Shown here in pieces: positions 26,772-34,874 of a stretch of 43,815 bases of DNA. The notes under the pieces are model-generated. The model was not told the DNA's origin and made no database searches. It was given only the letters and a program-made list of their open reading frames with translations. Source of the stretch: Alcanivoracaceae bacterium. GTDB taxonomy: Bacteria > Pseudomonadota > Gammaproteobacteria > Xanthomonadales > Marinicellaceae. The translations under genes and the position numbers were made by a program. Each line of letters starts with the position of its first letter. Within the stretch, counting starts at the first letter, position 1. Where the stretch lies: assembly GCA_016744455.1 (NCBI GenBank), contig JADGEI010000026.1, forward strand, positions 1-43,815, read 5' to 3'.

Positions 26772-27263
26772 ATGAAACTAGACATATTAACACTACCAGA
26801 TAAGCGTTTAAAAACCGTTGCACAGCCGGTTGAAATTTTTGATAATGAGTTGAAGTCATTAGTAAAGAATATGTTGGAAACTATGTATGATGCACCAGGT
26901 ATTGGTTTAGCGGCCACTCAAGTTGATGTCCATAAACAGGTTGTAGTCATTGATGTTTCGGAAGAAAAAAATCAACCACTTTGTTTAATTAATGCTAAAA
27001 TTATAAAAAAAGGAGGCCAACAAATCAGCGAAGAAGGCTGTTTGTCTGTACCTGAAATTTATGCAAAAGTTAAAAGAGCTGAATTTATAGAAGTTGAAGC
27101 TCAAAATGAACAGGGAGAATATTTTACTCTTGAAGCAGATGAATTATTGGCTATTTGTATTCAACATGAATTGGATCATTTAATCGGTATTGTTTTTTTA
27201 GACCATTTATCTCCTCTAAAAAGAAAAATGGCGTTAAAAAAATTAGAAAAAGATGCAAGGTAA
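26772..27263 (+). CDS. def: Peptide deformylase
   Basis: The enzyme removes the formyl group from the N-terminal Met of new proteins. The 163-residue sequence carries all three motifs: [18 protein letters not shown] with the metal-binding Cys, and QHELDHLIG with the two metal-binding His and catalytic Glu. It is divergent from the LysM gene, as is usual. The usual next gene fmt is absent here; a GST gene follows after 22 bp. Confidence 0.97.
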   Translation: MKLDILTLPDKRLKTVAQPVEIFDNELKSLVKNMLETMYDAPGIGLAATQVDVHKQVVVIDVSEEKNQPLCLINAKIIKKGGQQISEEGCLSVPEIYAKVKRAEFIEVEAQNEQGEYFTLEADELLAICIQHELDHLIGIVFLDHLSPLKRKMALKKLEKDAR

Positions 27264-27285
27264 TTTATAAAAAACAGGAATCAAA

Positions 27286-27939
27286 ATGATAGAACTCTAT
27301 ACTGCAGCAACCCCAAATGGCTGGAAGATTTCAATAATGTTAGAAGAAATTGGGATAGATTATAAGGTCACTCCTGTCAATCTTTCAGATAGTCAACAAA
27401 AAACGCCGGAGTTTCTAGCGTTAAATCCAAACGGAAAGATTCCAGTCATAAGAGATACAGATAATGGCATGGTTATTTTTGAAAGCGGAGCAATTTTGCA
27501 ATATTTGGCTGAAAAAACGGGTAAGTTTTTACCAGCTGAGCACCAAGGAAAATACAAAGTATTACAGTGGTTAATGTTTCAAATGGGGGGTGTTGGACCC
27601 ATGATGGGGCAAGCTAATGTGTTTTATCGCTATTTCCATGAAAAAATACAAACAGTAATTGATCGTTATCATAATGAGGTAAAAAGGTTGTTTAATGTTT
27701 TAGATAAACAATTGGAAAACCAAGATTATCTAGCGGGAGAATATTCAATTGCAGACATTGCCAATTGGAGTTGGGTACACATTGCTTATTGGGCTGGTGT
27801 GGAATTATCGGATTTTAAACATTTAAATAATTGGGTTGACCGAATAGCCTCTCGACCAGCTGTCCAAACAGGGGTTAATATTCCCCAAAAACCAGATGCT
27901 GAAGCAATAAAAAAAGCAGGTCAAAAACTAATCAAATAA
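27286..27939 (+). CDS. Glutathione S-transferase (YfcG/YghU-like)
   Basis: The 217-residue protein has a thioredoxin-fold N-terminal domain (MIELYTAATPNGWKISIMLE, NPNGKIPVIRD, IFESGAILQYLAEKTG) with the Thr-Pro-Asn active-site pattern of the nu-type GSTs, and an all-helical C-terminal domain (YLAGEYSIADIANWSWV). YfcG-type proteins reduce disulfides and organic peroxides using glutathione. It follows def closely on the same strand and may be read with it. Confidence 0.92.
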   Translation: MIELYTAATPNGWKISIMLEEIGIDYKVTPVNLSDSQQKTPEFLALNPNGKIPVIRDTDNGMVIFESGAILQYLAEKTGKFLPAEHQGKYKVLQWLMFQMGGVGPMMGQANVFYRYFHEKIQTVIDRYHNEVKRLFNVLDKQLENQDYLAGEYSIADIANWSWVHIAYWAGVELSDFKHLNNWVDRIASRPAVQTGVNIPQKPDAEAIKKAGQKLIK

Positions 27940-28010
27940 TAAGTGAGAGCTATGCAAAACTCTCTAAGCTACTAGTTGGCTATGGTAATCTTGATAGGAA
28001 TACCAAAAAG

Positions 28011-28925
28011 CTAGATGTTGTTATTATTTACCTTATACCAATTTAATATGTATTGCCACGCCTCAGTAGCCGAATCTACTGTTTTGAATAAATCTAAGTC
28101 CTCAGGATTAATTACACCTTCCTCGGCTAAAAACTCAAAATTTACTGCATTCTCCCAATAGTTTTTACCAACTAAAACCACAGGTATGGGTTTGATTGTT
28201 TTAGTTTGAATAACGGTTAGCGCTTCGAACAATTCATCAAAAGTACCAAATCCACCAGGGTAGGCAACAAGAGCTCGTGCCCGATGCATGAAGTGTAACT
28301 TCCTTAAGGCAAAATAACGAAAGCTAAAACATAATTCAGGAGAAATATAAGGGTTTGGGAATTGTTCAAAAGGTAAGTCTATATTTAATCCAATGCTATC
28401 TTCTCCTTCATTAAAAGCACCTTTGTTTGCAGCTTCCATAACACCAGGCCCGCCACCTGTCATGATGTGTACGGGATCATCTGCATTAAGTTTGCTATAC
28501 TTCGCAACTAAAGAGGCAAACTGACAAGCATCATCGTAATATTTGACTTTGTTTAATACGCGTTGAGCAACTTTGAATTTAAATTTCAGTTTTTTGTTTC
28601 CTTTATCTTCTTCAAAAGCCTTTTGGGCTTTCTTAAATTTTAAAGCAGCTCTTTTTTCTTGAATAACACGAGTCCCACCAAAAACCACTATAGTTTTTTT
28701 TATATTTTTTTCTTCTAATACACTTTGAACCTTTAAGTACTCTAACTGTAACCTCATGGGCCTTGCAATGTCACTGTTGATAAAATCGTAATCTCGATCA
28801 GTGCGTTTGTAATTTTTGGCATTTAAAATGGCTATGATTTGTTTGGCCTCAGCATCAGTTGCATCGTAGTATTGTTTTATTGTATCAGATAAATTGGTCA
28901 TTCTTTTCATCGGTGTTTGAGTCAT
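28011..28925 (-). CDS. LOG-family protein (TIGR00730-like)
   Basis: The 304-residue cytoplasmic protein contains the two LOG signatures, MTGGGPGVMEAANKGAF and PGGFGTFDELFEALT, on a Rossmann fold with IVVFGGTRV. LOG enzymes hydrolyse cytokinin-type nucleotide monophosphates; the longer bacterial members like this one are often annotated only as nucleotide 5'-monophosphate nucleosidase candidates. An N-terminal extension of about 70 residues and a basic insert (KFKKAQKAFEEDKGNKKLK) precede the core. It stands alone. Confidence 0.88.
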   Translation of the reverse strand: MTQTPMKRMTNLSDTIKQYYDATDAEAKQIIAILNAKNYKRTDRDYDFINSDIARPMRLQLEYLKVQSVLEEKNIKKTIVVFGGTRVIQEKRAALKFKKAQKAFEEDKGNKKLKFKFKVAQRVLNKVKYYDDACQFASLVAKYSKLNADDPVHIMTGGGPGVMEAANKGAFNEGEDSIGLNIDLPFEQFPNPYISPELCFSFRYFALRKLHFMHRARALVAYPGGFGTFDELFEALTVIQTKTIKPIPVVLVGKNYWENAVNFEFLAEEGVINPEDLDLFKTVDSATEAWQYILNWYKVNNNNI

Positions 28926-29017
28926 AAAACAGCTATTTTAAATTAAAAATCTAAATTTAGGTATTTAACTCTAATTCTTATTACTAAAATTCAATTAATT
29001 CACCAAGGTACTATTTT

Positions 29018-29821
29018 ATGTGTTTATCAGTAGAGCAATTATTTGAGAGTTTGTGGCAACAATATATCCAGATAAACCCACAAGCAAATAAAATTCAATG
29101 TTTATTAAAAGAGAGAGGTGAAAATGTAATTAATGACCATATCGCTTTACGTACTTTTAATACCGAAAAATTAGGAATCATGAAAATAGCAAATACCTTT
29201 ATTGATAAAGGTTACAGAATTGTTGAGGAGTATGATTTTGCTAAGAAAAAACTTAATGCCGTACACTTAGAACATAAAAGTGAATCTAATCACCCCAAAG
29301 TTTTCATCTCTGAATTAAGAATTCAAGAATTCTCAAGTGATTTTCAAAAAATCATACATGATATTGACGATCAAATAGATCCTGGCCATGTAATGGATGA
29401 GTTGTTTGTTACCTCAGGTAGAACTTGGAAGCTTACATTTGAGCAGTATATTCAACTTTTACGTGAGAGTGAATACGCAGCATGGACAGCAGCATTGGGG
29501 TATAGAGCTAACCATTTTACGGTTTCAATGAATCATTTAACAACCTTCTTCAATTTGGAAGAGTTAAATGGATTTTTACTAGATCAAGGGTTTACTTTAA
29601 ATGAATCGGCAGGTTTGATTAAGGGAAGCCCTGGAGAATTCTTAGAACAATCTTCAACTATGGCAGCCCCAGTAAATATTGAATTTGACTTTACTACTCA
29701 GCCAATACCAGGTTGTTTTTATGAATTTGCCAAGCGCTACCCAATGCCTAAAACAGGGAGGTTATACCAAGGATTTATTGCTGCATCAGCCGATAAAATA
29801 TTTGAAAGTACGAACACTTGA
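29018..29821 (+). CDS. DUF1338-family protein (HglS-related)
   Basis: This is a 267-residue protein of the DUF1338 family. The probable metal ligands are His in NDHIALRTFN, His in ANHFTVSMNHL and Glu in CFYEFAKRYP, the pattern seen in 2-oxoadipate dioxygenase/decarboxylase (HglS). It is shorter than HglS of Escherichia coli and close to the compact members. The substrate is not certain: lysine-catabolism 2-oxoadipate is known for HglS, and no lysine-degradation genes are near. Confidence 0.82.
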   Translation: MCLSVEQLFESLWQQYIQINPQANKIQCLLKERGENVINDHIALRTFNTEKLGIMKIANTFIDKGYRIVEEYDFAKKKLNAVHLEHKSESNHPKVFISELRIQEFSSDFQKIIHDIDDQIDPGHVMDELFVTSGRTWKLTFEQYIQLLRESEYAAWTAALGYRANHFTVSMNHLTTFFNLEELNGFLLDQGFTLNESAGLIKGSPGEFLEQSSTMAAPVNIEFDFTTQPIPGCFYEFAKRYPMPKTGRLYQGFIAASADKIFESTNT

Positions 29822-29864
29822 TTTTGGTTTATGCTTTGATTACCTTTTCAGAAAAAAAATAGAT

Positions 29865-29900
29865 AAAAACCTGTGAAGTTTTCACTTGCACAGGCTTTTT
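29865..29900. terminator. Bidirectional terminator between DUF1338 and comEA-like genes
   Basis: The arms ACCTGTG and CACAGGC, flanked by an A-run on the left and TTTTT on the right, form a hairpin between two convergent genes and could serve both strands. Confidence 0.7.
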
Positions 29901-29923
29901 ATCATCCTTGATAGGCATTGAGT

Positions 29924-30184
29924 TTATTTATTGGTTAACTCAATAGACTCACGGTTTTTTTCAACTGTTTTTAAACCAATCCCTTTGACCTCAGTTAAGC
30001 TTTCAATTGTTTTAAACTTCCCATTTGCTTCACGATATTCTACGATTGCTTGTGCTTTTTTTGCCCCAATTCCTTTTAGTTCTTCGGCAATTGTACCAGC
30101 ATCTGCAGTATTGACATTGACTGCAAATAAAGATTGGCTAAATAATACAAGGCTAGTTATTGCGGTTAATAATAAATTTTTCAT
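29924..30184 (-). CDS. ComEA-like helix-hairpin-helix DNA-binding protein
   Basis: The 86-residue exported protein has a signal peptide (MKNLLLTAITSLVLFSQSLFA) and a tandem HhH domain with VNVNTADAGTIAEELKGIG, KAQAIVEYREANG and LTEVKGIGLKTVEKNR. This is the compact periplasmic ComEA type that binds DNA during uptake by transformation. With dprA upstream it points to natural competence, though no ComEC gene is in the window. Confidence 0.88.
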   Translation of the reverse strand: MKNLLLTAITSLVLFSQSLFAVNVNTADAGTIAEELKGIGAKKAQAIVEYREANGKFKTIESLTEVKGIGLKTVEKNRESIELTNK

Positions 30185-30368
30185 TAGTGTACTCCATTTA
30201 AATTTTTAAGAAGTTATTGCGTCATTGCGATAACTTGGTACCCATTGTAATGACTTTAAATAAGATGAATATCGGCAAAAGACTTTACGTTTGTAAGAAT
30301 TTATTTAGATAGCTTAGTAGAATTCCTACAAATTGGTTAACATGGCTATGCACTATTTTCTACTTCCA

Positions 30369-30542
30369 TATCAACCCTGCGACATAATACCGTAATTCAG
30401 GACGGTAAGAATTTCTCATATCAAACAATATTATTGTAGGGTTGGTTACTCCATCTCAAAATAATATGATGCTGAGATGGGGGTTTCTTGCAGTCCCAAC
30501 AGGGTGAGACTGAATTTACGGTATTATGCCGCAGGGTTGATA
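30369..30542. repeat. Long inverted-repeat element of about 174 bp
   Basis: The left arm 30369-30400 (tatcaaccctgcgacataat and the next 12 bases) matches the reverse complement of the right arm 30510-30542, with one mismatch and one single-base gap. The 109 bp between hold a second hairpin (ccatctca and tgagatgg, inside gttgg and cccaac). It may be a miniature transposable element, a structured RNA or a regulatory element. It fills much of the 619-bp space between comEA and pdsR. No target-site duplication is obvious. The remainder of that space contains only a 49-codon frame and a promoter, listed separately. Confidence 0.75.
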
Positions 30543-30596
30543 TTATAAATAGAGTAAATAAGCTTCTAATACAAGGTGTAGTGTTTAATATTTCAA

Positions 30597-30746
30597 ATGG
30601 TTAAAGCTAACTACACTGAACATTTCAATAAAATTAATCACATAATAAAAAGTGAAACAGGATTAAAGATCAGAGTCATGTTGGTTAATATAATTGCCTA
30701 TCAAACCTATAAAGCAAGAATGCTTATTGAGGCTAACTCAGCTTGA
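30597..30746 (+). CDS. Possible small protein, 49 residues
   Basis: An open frame from ATG 30597 to TGA 30744-30746 codes for a basic protein starting MVKANYTEHFNKINHIIKSE and ending ARMLIEANSA. There is no clear Shine-Dalgarno, no family, and its stop codon lies inside the -35 box of the pdsR promoter candidate. It could be a remnant or chance frame. Confidence 0.2.
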   Translation: MVKANYTEHFNKINHIIKSETGLKIRVMLVNIIAYQTYKARMLIEANSA

Positions 30747-30772
30747 CTTGTTACATCTGAGCCTGCGATAAT
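30743..30772 (+). promoter_or_regulatory. Candidate promoter for pdsR-pdsS
   Basis: TTGACT (30743-30748) and GATAAT (30767-30772) are separated by 18 bp, 32 bp before the response-regulator ATG. Confidence 0.5.
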
Positions 30773-30803
30773 TCATTGTTGAATTTATTGTGGGCGTTAA
30801 GCT

Positions 30804-31493
30804 ATGTCAAAAAAACACATTGTTATTGTAGAAGATGAACCAAGCATCTTAGCTAATTATCAAGCTGCTTTGCAGCGTCAGGGTTACAAGGTTTCAGGTT
30901 ACATGGAATTACAACAAGCAAAAGCGGCATTAAACCAAAGGCTTCCAGATTTAGTTATCATTGATGTGGGACTTGGTGATGACGTTGATGGTGGATTTGA
31001 ACTGTGTCGTTTTATTCGAAAACAATCAGAATCCATTCCTCTGTTGTTTTTAACAGCGAGAGATAGTGAGATTGATATGGTTTCGGGTTTACGTTTGGGT
31101 GCTGATGATTATCTCAGTAAGGATATTTCAATTCCTCATTTATTAGCTCGTATTGCTGCTTTGTTTCGTCGCCAAGATTTATCCGTGACAGAAAAACAAG
31201 GAGCTAGTATGCAACAGGGCGATTTAAAAATCCTTAAAGAAAATTTACAGATTTACTGGCAAGAACAACCAATAGATTTTACAGTTACAGAGTTTTGGAT
31301 GGTAGTATCGTTGGCTCGCCATAAAGGTCATGTAAAAACACGTGAGCAGCTTATGAGTGATGCGAATGTATATGTTGATGCATCAACTATTACTTCTCAT
31401 ATTAAACGAATTCGAAAAAAATTTGTCAAGTTTGATGAAAATTTTGATTGCATAGATACCGTTCATGGAATGGGTTATCGCTGGAAAAATTAG
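30804..31493 (+). CDS. Response regulator of the PdsR type
   Basis: The 229-residue OmpR-family regulator has a receiver domain with acidic residues in IVEDEPSIL, the phospho-acceptor Asp in DLVIIDVGLG (about residue 52), Thr in LLFLTARDSE and Lys in ADDYLSKDIS. The C-terminal winged helix ends THIKRIRKKFVKF and DTVHGMGYRWKN. The very close coupling with a kinase of PdsS character suggests the proteobacterial dedicated sortase regulator. Its TAG stop overlaps the kinase GTG start by one base. Confidence 0.88.
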   Translation: MSKKHIVIVEDEPSILANYQAALQRQGYKVSGYMELQQAKAALNQRLPDLVIIDVGLGDDVDGGFELCRFIRKQSESIPLLFLTARDSEIDMVSGLRLGADDYLSKDISIPHLLARIAALFRRQDLSVTEKQGASMQQGDLKILKENLQIYWQEQPIDFTVTEFWMVVSLARHKGHVKTREQLMSDANVYVDASTITSHIKRIRKKFVKFDENFDCIDTVHGMGYRWKN

Positions 31494-33349
31494 TGCGTTT
31501 AAAATACCAATTATTATTTTTGAGTTTTTTGAGTTTTTTGTTGCCTATTACGGGTTGGTATGCCCTAAAAACAGTAGATATTGAATTTAGAAAAAGTATT
31601 GAATTGGCGGCCAAAAACACACTTACTTCATTACAAGCTTCAGTGCAACAATTGCTAAAGCACAATAAAGAATATCAATTAAAAGGCGTGGTACAAGGTT
31701 CATTGCTTGAAATAAGTGTTGATGGTGATGGCAGTGAATGGAGTGCTATTAAAGCGTATAATTATCAAAATCACAAACAGCAACTAAGTGTTAAAGTGGC
31801 TAATACCAATCACAATTTGTCCTTATTTATTCACAGTAATGACAAATCGGTTGCGGTTAATAATTTACAGTTAAATGATCATATTATAATTGGGCTAGCA
31901 AACAATCAGGGTTTGTATAAATATACCATTAAAAGGCAAGCCGCTGGCATGGTTTTTGATAAGCCGCTCTCTGAAGACAAACCACGATATAAAGCTTATT
32001 GGCATGAAGTGGCAAATGGTTATAATCTGGAAATTCAATTTTATCAGAATGATTTTCACCATGTTGGAGTGGTGAGTATTGATGAAAGTTTGAAAAACAA
32101 ATTGATAGTTGGCACCTTGGCCTCAAATGATTTAAAACTATTACCTATAATTAACAATAACATTGAATTTCAATCGGCGATTTCCAGTATTACTCCAAAA
32201 AACAACCATTTTATTATTGTAGATAAACAAAACCGAATTATTTATCAAAGCGATAAACTAACAATTCTGCAACCCGATTCATCTTGGCAATGGCTTATCA
32301 CACCAATTTATCAATGGTTATTTGGCATTGACGATAACATTAGTAGTTTTTATCAAACTGATGAAGGTATGGTTGGTCTTTTACAGACTATGACCGTTGA
32401 TGAAATAACCTATAACCTTAAAAGCATAATGCCAAAAGGCCAACAAAATATGATACAAACCTTGTTAAAGGCGAGTATACTCATGATAGCTGTGGTGCTA
32501 TTAATTATGATGGCATATTTACTTTATGCTCTTATTTTGGCATGGCGTATTCGTAATCTCAACAAGGCTATGCAAACAGTGTTAGATGACACGGGGAAAG
32601 TGCGTACTCAAATGCCATCACATGATTCACTGGATGAAGTTGGACAACTTTCTCGAGGTATTGAGTCCATGTTAGTTGAGCTACAAGAATATACTCACTA
32701 TTTAAAAGACTTAGGCTCACGACTTTCCCATGAAATGAAAACACCCATAGCAATTGTTCAAACCTCGCTGGACAATATTGAACCAAATAAAGATGCAGAG
32801 TTTTTACAGCGGGCTAAAGATGGCACTAATCGTTTAAAATTTATTTTGAGCCAACTAAGTGAACTAAGTCAATTAAAAAACATACTAGAAAGCACTCCCA
32901 AACAACGGTTTAACTTAACAGAGTTGTGCTTACAACTTGGAAAATCCTACCAAAGTTATATGAATAATTTGCAAACAGATATTACTAAAAGCCAAATATT
33001 TGTTTTTGGATCAGCAGAGTTAATGGCACAACTAATCGACAAGCTTATGGATAATGCACGAGATTTTACGCCCAAAGATGGAAATGTAAAAATTGTACTT
33101 ATAAAAAATCAAAAGCATACTATATTGAAGGTTATAAACTCGGGTTCACAATTACCTAAAAATAAACAGCTTAATATTTTTGAATCTTTAGTGTCACAAC
33201 GACATGCTAGTTTCGGCAAAGAAGCTCACCTAGGTTTAGGTTTGTATATGGTACAACTTATAACAAGGTATCATAATGCCTCAATATATGCGGCGAACAC
33301 ATCTAATCCAACAGGAGTGGAGTTTGTATTTACAATTGTTAACAAATAA
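31493..33349 (+). CDS. Sensor histidine kinase of the PdsS type
   Basis: The 618-residue kinase opens VRLKYQLLFLSFLSFLLPIT, a first membrane helix, followed by a periplasmic domain of about 290 residues and a second helix (ILMIAVVLLIMMAYLLYALI). Then come a HAMP-like stretch, HisKA with the phospho-His in LSHEMKTPIAIVQ, and HATPase motifs LMDNARDFTP and LGLGLYMVQLI. The overlap GTG start at 31493 is preferred over TTG 31448. The kinase layout and its pairing resemble the dedicated sortase system kinase; sortase and substrate genes are not in the window. Confidence 0.85.
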   Translation: MRLKYQLLFLSFLSFLLPITGWYALKTVDIEFRKSIELAAKNTLTSLQASVQQLLKHNKEYQLKGVVQGSLLEISVDGDGSEWSAIKAYNYQNHKQQLSVKVANTNHNLSLFIHSNDKSVAVNNLQLNDHIIIGLANNQGLYKYTIKRQAAGMVFDKPLSEDKPRYKAYWHEVANGYNLEIQFYQNDFHHVGVVSIDESLKNKLIVGTLASNDLKLLPIINNNIEFQSAISSITPKNNHFIIVDKQNRIIYQSDKLTILQPDSSWQWLITPIYQWLFGIDDNISSFYQTDEGMVGLLQTMTVDEITYNLKSIMPKGQQNMIQTLLKASILMIAVVLLIMMAYLLYALILAWRIRNLNKAMQTVLDDTGKVRTQMPSHDSLDEVGQLSRGIESMLVELQEYTHYLKDLGSRLSHEMKTPIAIVQTSLDNIEPNKDAEFLQRAKDGTNRLKFILSQLSELSQLKNILESTPKQRFNLTELCLQLGKSYQSYMNNLQTDITKSQIFVFGSAELMAQLIDKLMDNARDFTPKDGNVKIVLIKNQKHTILKVINSGSQLPKNKQLNIFESLVSQRHASFGKEAHLGLGLYMVQLITRYHNASIYAANTSNPTGVEFVFTIVNK

Positions 33350-33399
33350 AATGGATATTTATGGGTAAAATGCACCTTCAAAAATTGGAGAGTTATACA

Positions 33400-34476
33400 A
33401 TGAATACAAAAATATTAATTACAAGTGCAATAGCTTTAACTTTAGGGTTAAGCGGTTGTAAAACAACAACACGTGAATCAGTTTCTTCTGATCATTCAAA
33501 TGAGGTTAAACAATTAAGAGCTAAACTTGAAACACAAGATAGGGAGTTGATGCGTGTTAAGAATGAATTAGCAAAAAATTCAGTTGCAACAACGAATACA
33601 TTGGTTGAAGATACAATGTTACCACCTAATGCAAAAGCTGGAGAATGTTATGCGCGTGTGCTTATACCATCAACGTATAGAACTGTTTCTAAAAAAGTTA
33701 TAAAAAGTAAGGCGTCTAAAAAAATAGATGTTGTACCTGCTACTTATAAAACGGCAACAGATCAAGTAATAGTTAAAGAAGCCGGAGAAACCATAAAAAC
33801 AATTCCTGCAAAATATGAATGGACTGAAGAGCAAGTTTTGGTAACTGCTGAGACATCTAAAATGGTGAGCTACCCTGCAGAATATGGTACTGAATCGGAA
33901 CAAATTTTAGTTAAGCCTGCTTATACTACTTGGAAAAAAGGCAGAGGACCTATTGAAAAAGTAGATGGCTCAACTGGAGAAATTATGTGTTTAGTAGAGG
34001 TTCCTGCAGAGTATAGAACGGTAACAAGTCAAGTTGTAACTAAACCTGCTCATACAGAAACAATTATTGTGCCAGCAGTTTATAAAACAATTAAGAAAAA
34101 AATTATGGCAAAACCACCGCAAGTGGTTAGAACAAAGATTCCTGCAGAATATAAAACGATTGAAATAACTAAAGTAGCAACTCCTCCACGTGAAATTGTC
34201 ACTGAAATCCCAGCAGTTTATGATACTGTTGTTCAACAAGAAAAGGTTACAGATGCAGAAATGCAATGGCGTCCGATTTTATGTGAAACAAATACAACTT
34301 CAGATATCATTTACCGCATTCAAAAATCATTGGAAAAGGCAGGGTATAATCCTGGAAATATCGATGGAGTACTTGGGTCGGAAACTATGTCTGCATTAAG
34401 TTCTTTTCAAAAAGACAACGGTATGGCTTCTGGACAACTAACAATGGCTGTACTAAAAAAACTTAGTGTTTTATAA
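33400..34476 (+). CDS. Repeat-rich lipoprotein with C-terminal peptidoglycan-binding domain
   Basis: The 358-residue protein has a signal peptide ending in lipobox LGLSGC (Cys about residue 20), a short coiled coil (EVKQLRAKLETQDRELMRVK), then about eight repeats of a VPAxYKT-x(n)-V motif (residues about 95-305). The last 60 residues are a peptidoglycan_binding_1 domain (IYRIQKSLEKAGYNPGNIDG, LGSETMSALSSFQKDNGM). It is probably an outer-membrane lipoprotein tethered to peptidoglycan. ATG 33400 places the signal peptide correctly; the frame opens at 33361. It follows the kinase after 50 bp and may be a target of, or partner to, the two-component system. Confidence 0.82.
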   Translation: MNTKILITSAIALTLGLSGCKTTTRESVSSDHSNEVKQLRAKLETQDRELMRVKNELAKNSVATTNTLVEDTMLPPNAKAGECYARVLIPSTYRTVSKKVIKSKASKKIDVVPATYKTATDQVIVKEAGETIKTIPAKYEWTEEQVLVTAETSKMVSYPAEYGTESEQILVKPAYTTWKKGRGPIEKVDGSTGEIMCLVEVPAEYRTVTSQVVTKPAHTETIIVPAVYKTIKKKIMAKPPQVVRTKIPAEYKTIEITKVATPPREIVTEIPAVYDTVVQQEKVTDAEMQWRPILCETNTTSDIIYRIQKSLEKAGYNPGNIDGVLGSETMSALSSFQKDNGMASGQLTMAVLKKLSVL

Positions 34477-34500
34477 TTCGGAATAATCTAAGTTAGAAAA

Positions 34501-34528
34501 AAAGGGTTGTAAAGCAACCCTTTTTTTA
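34501..34528 (+). terminator. Rho-independent terminator
   Basis: The sequence aaagggttg, a short loop, then caaccctttttt forms a stem followed by seven T residues, 24 bp after the lipoprotein stop. It closes the pdsR-pdsS-lipoprotein unit. Confidence 0.9.
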
Positions 34529-34634
34529 TTGTGTTCTTTTGATTTAGTTCATTTTGCTCGGAATAAATTTAGCTATTGAATTTATTTATTTAAGCCATTA
34601 CAATTCATTATTAAATATTTTAATGAGAATGAAT

Positions 34635-34874
34635 ATGTCAAAGTTATCAAAAGAAGAAATTTCAGAAATAAGAGATCATTTTGAATTTTTTGATAGAAAC
34701 CATAATGATTTACTTGAAGAAAAAGAATTCATTCAGTTATTTAAAATACTCGCACCAACGGCTAGCCGAGAAATGGCAGTTAGAGGGTTTAATACGATAG
34801 ACCTTGATGGTAATGGCGGTATTGATTTTGATGAATTTTTAGATTGGTGGCAAATGAATTGGACTGTTTTTTAA
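34635..34874 (+). CDS. Small EF-hand calcium-binding protein
   Basis: The 79-residue protein has two EF-hand loops, DRNHNDLLEEKE and DLDGNGGIDFDE, each with the canonical acidic positions 1, 3, 5 and 12, in a typical pair. It has no signal peptide with the start at ATG 34635; ATGs at 34623 and 34629 are alternatives. Calcium binding is strongly indicated, the role is unknown. Its stop overlaps the stop of the convergent ELM1-type gene. Confidence 0.85.
   Translation: MSKLSKEEISEIRDHFEFFDRNHNDLLEEKEFIQLFKILAPTASREMAVRGFNTIDLDGNGGIDFDEFLDWWQMNWTVF

Noticed and set aside
33991..34266. 91-residue antisense frame in the repeat lipoprotein
   Set aside because: Its Cys/Phe/Asn-rich composition mirrors the repeats on the other strand and is a shadow.
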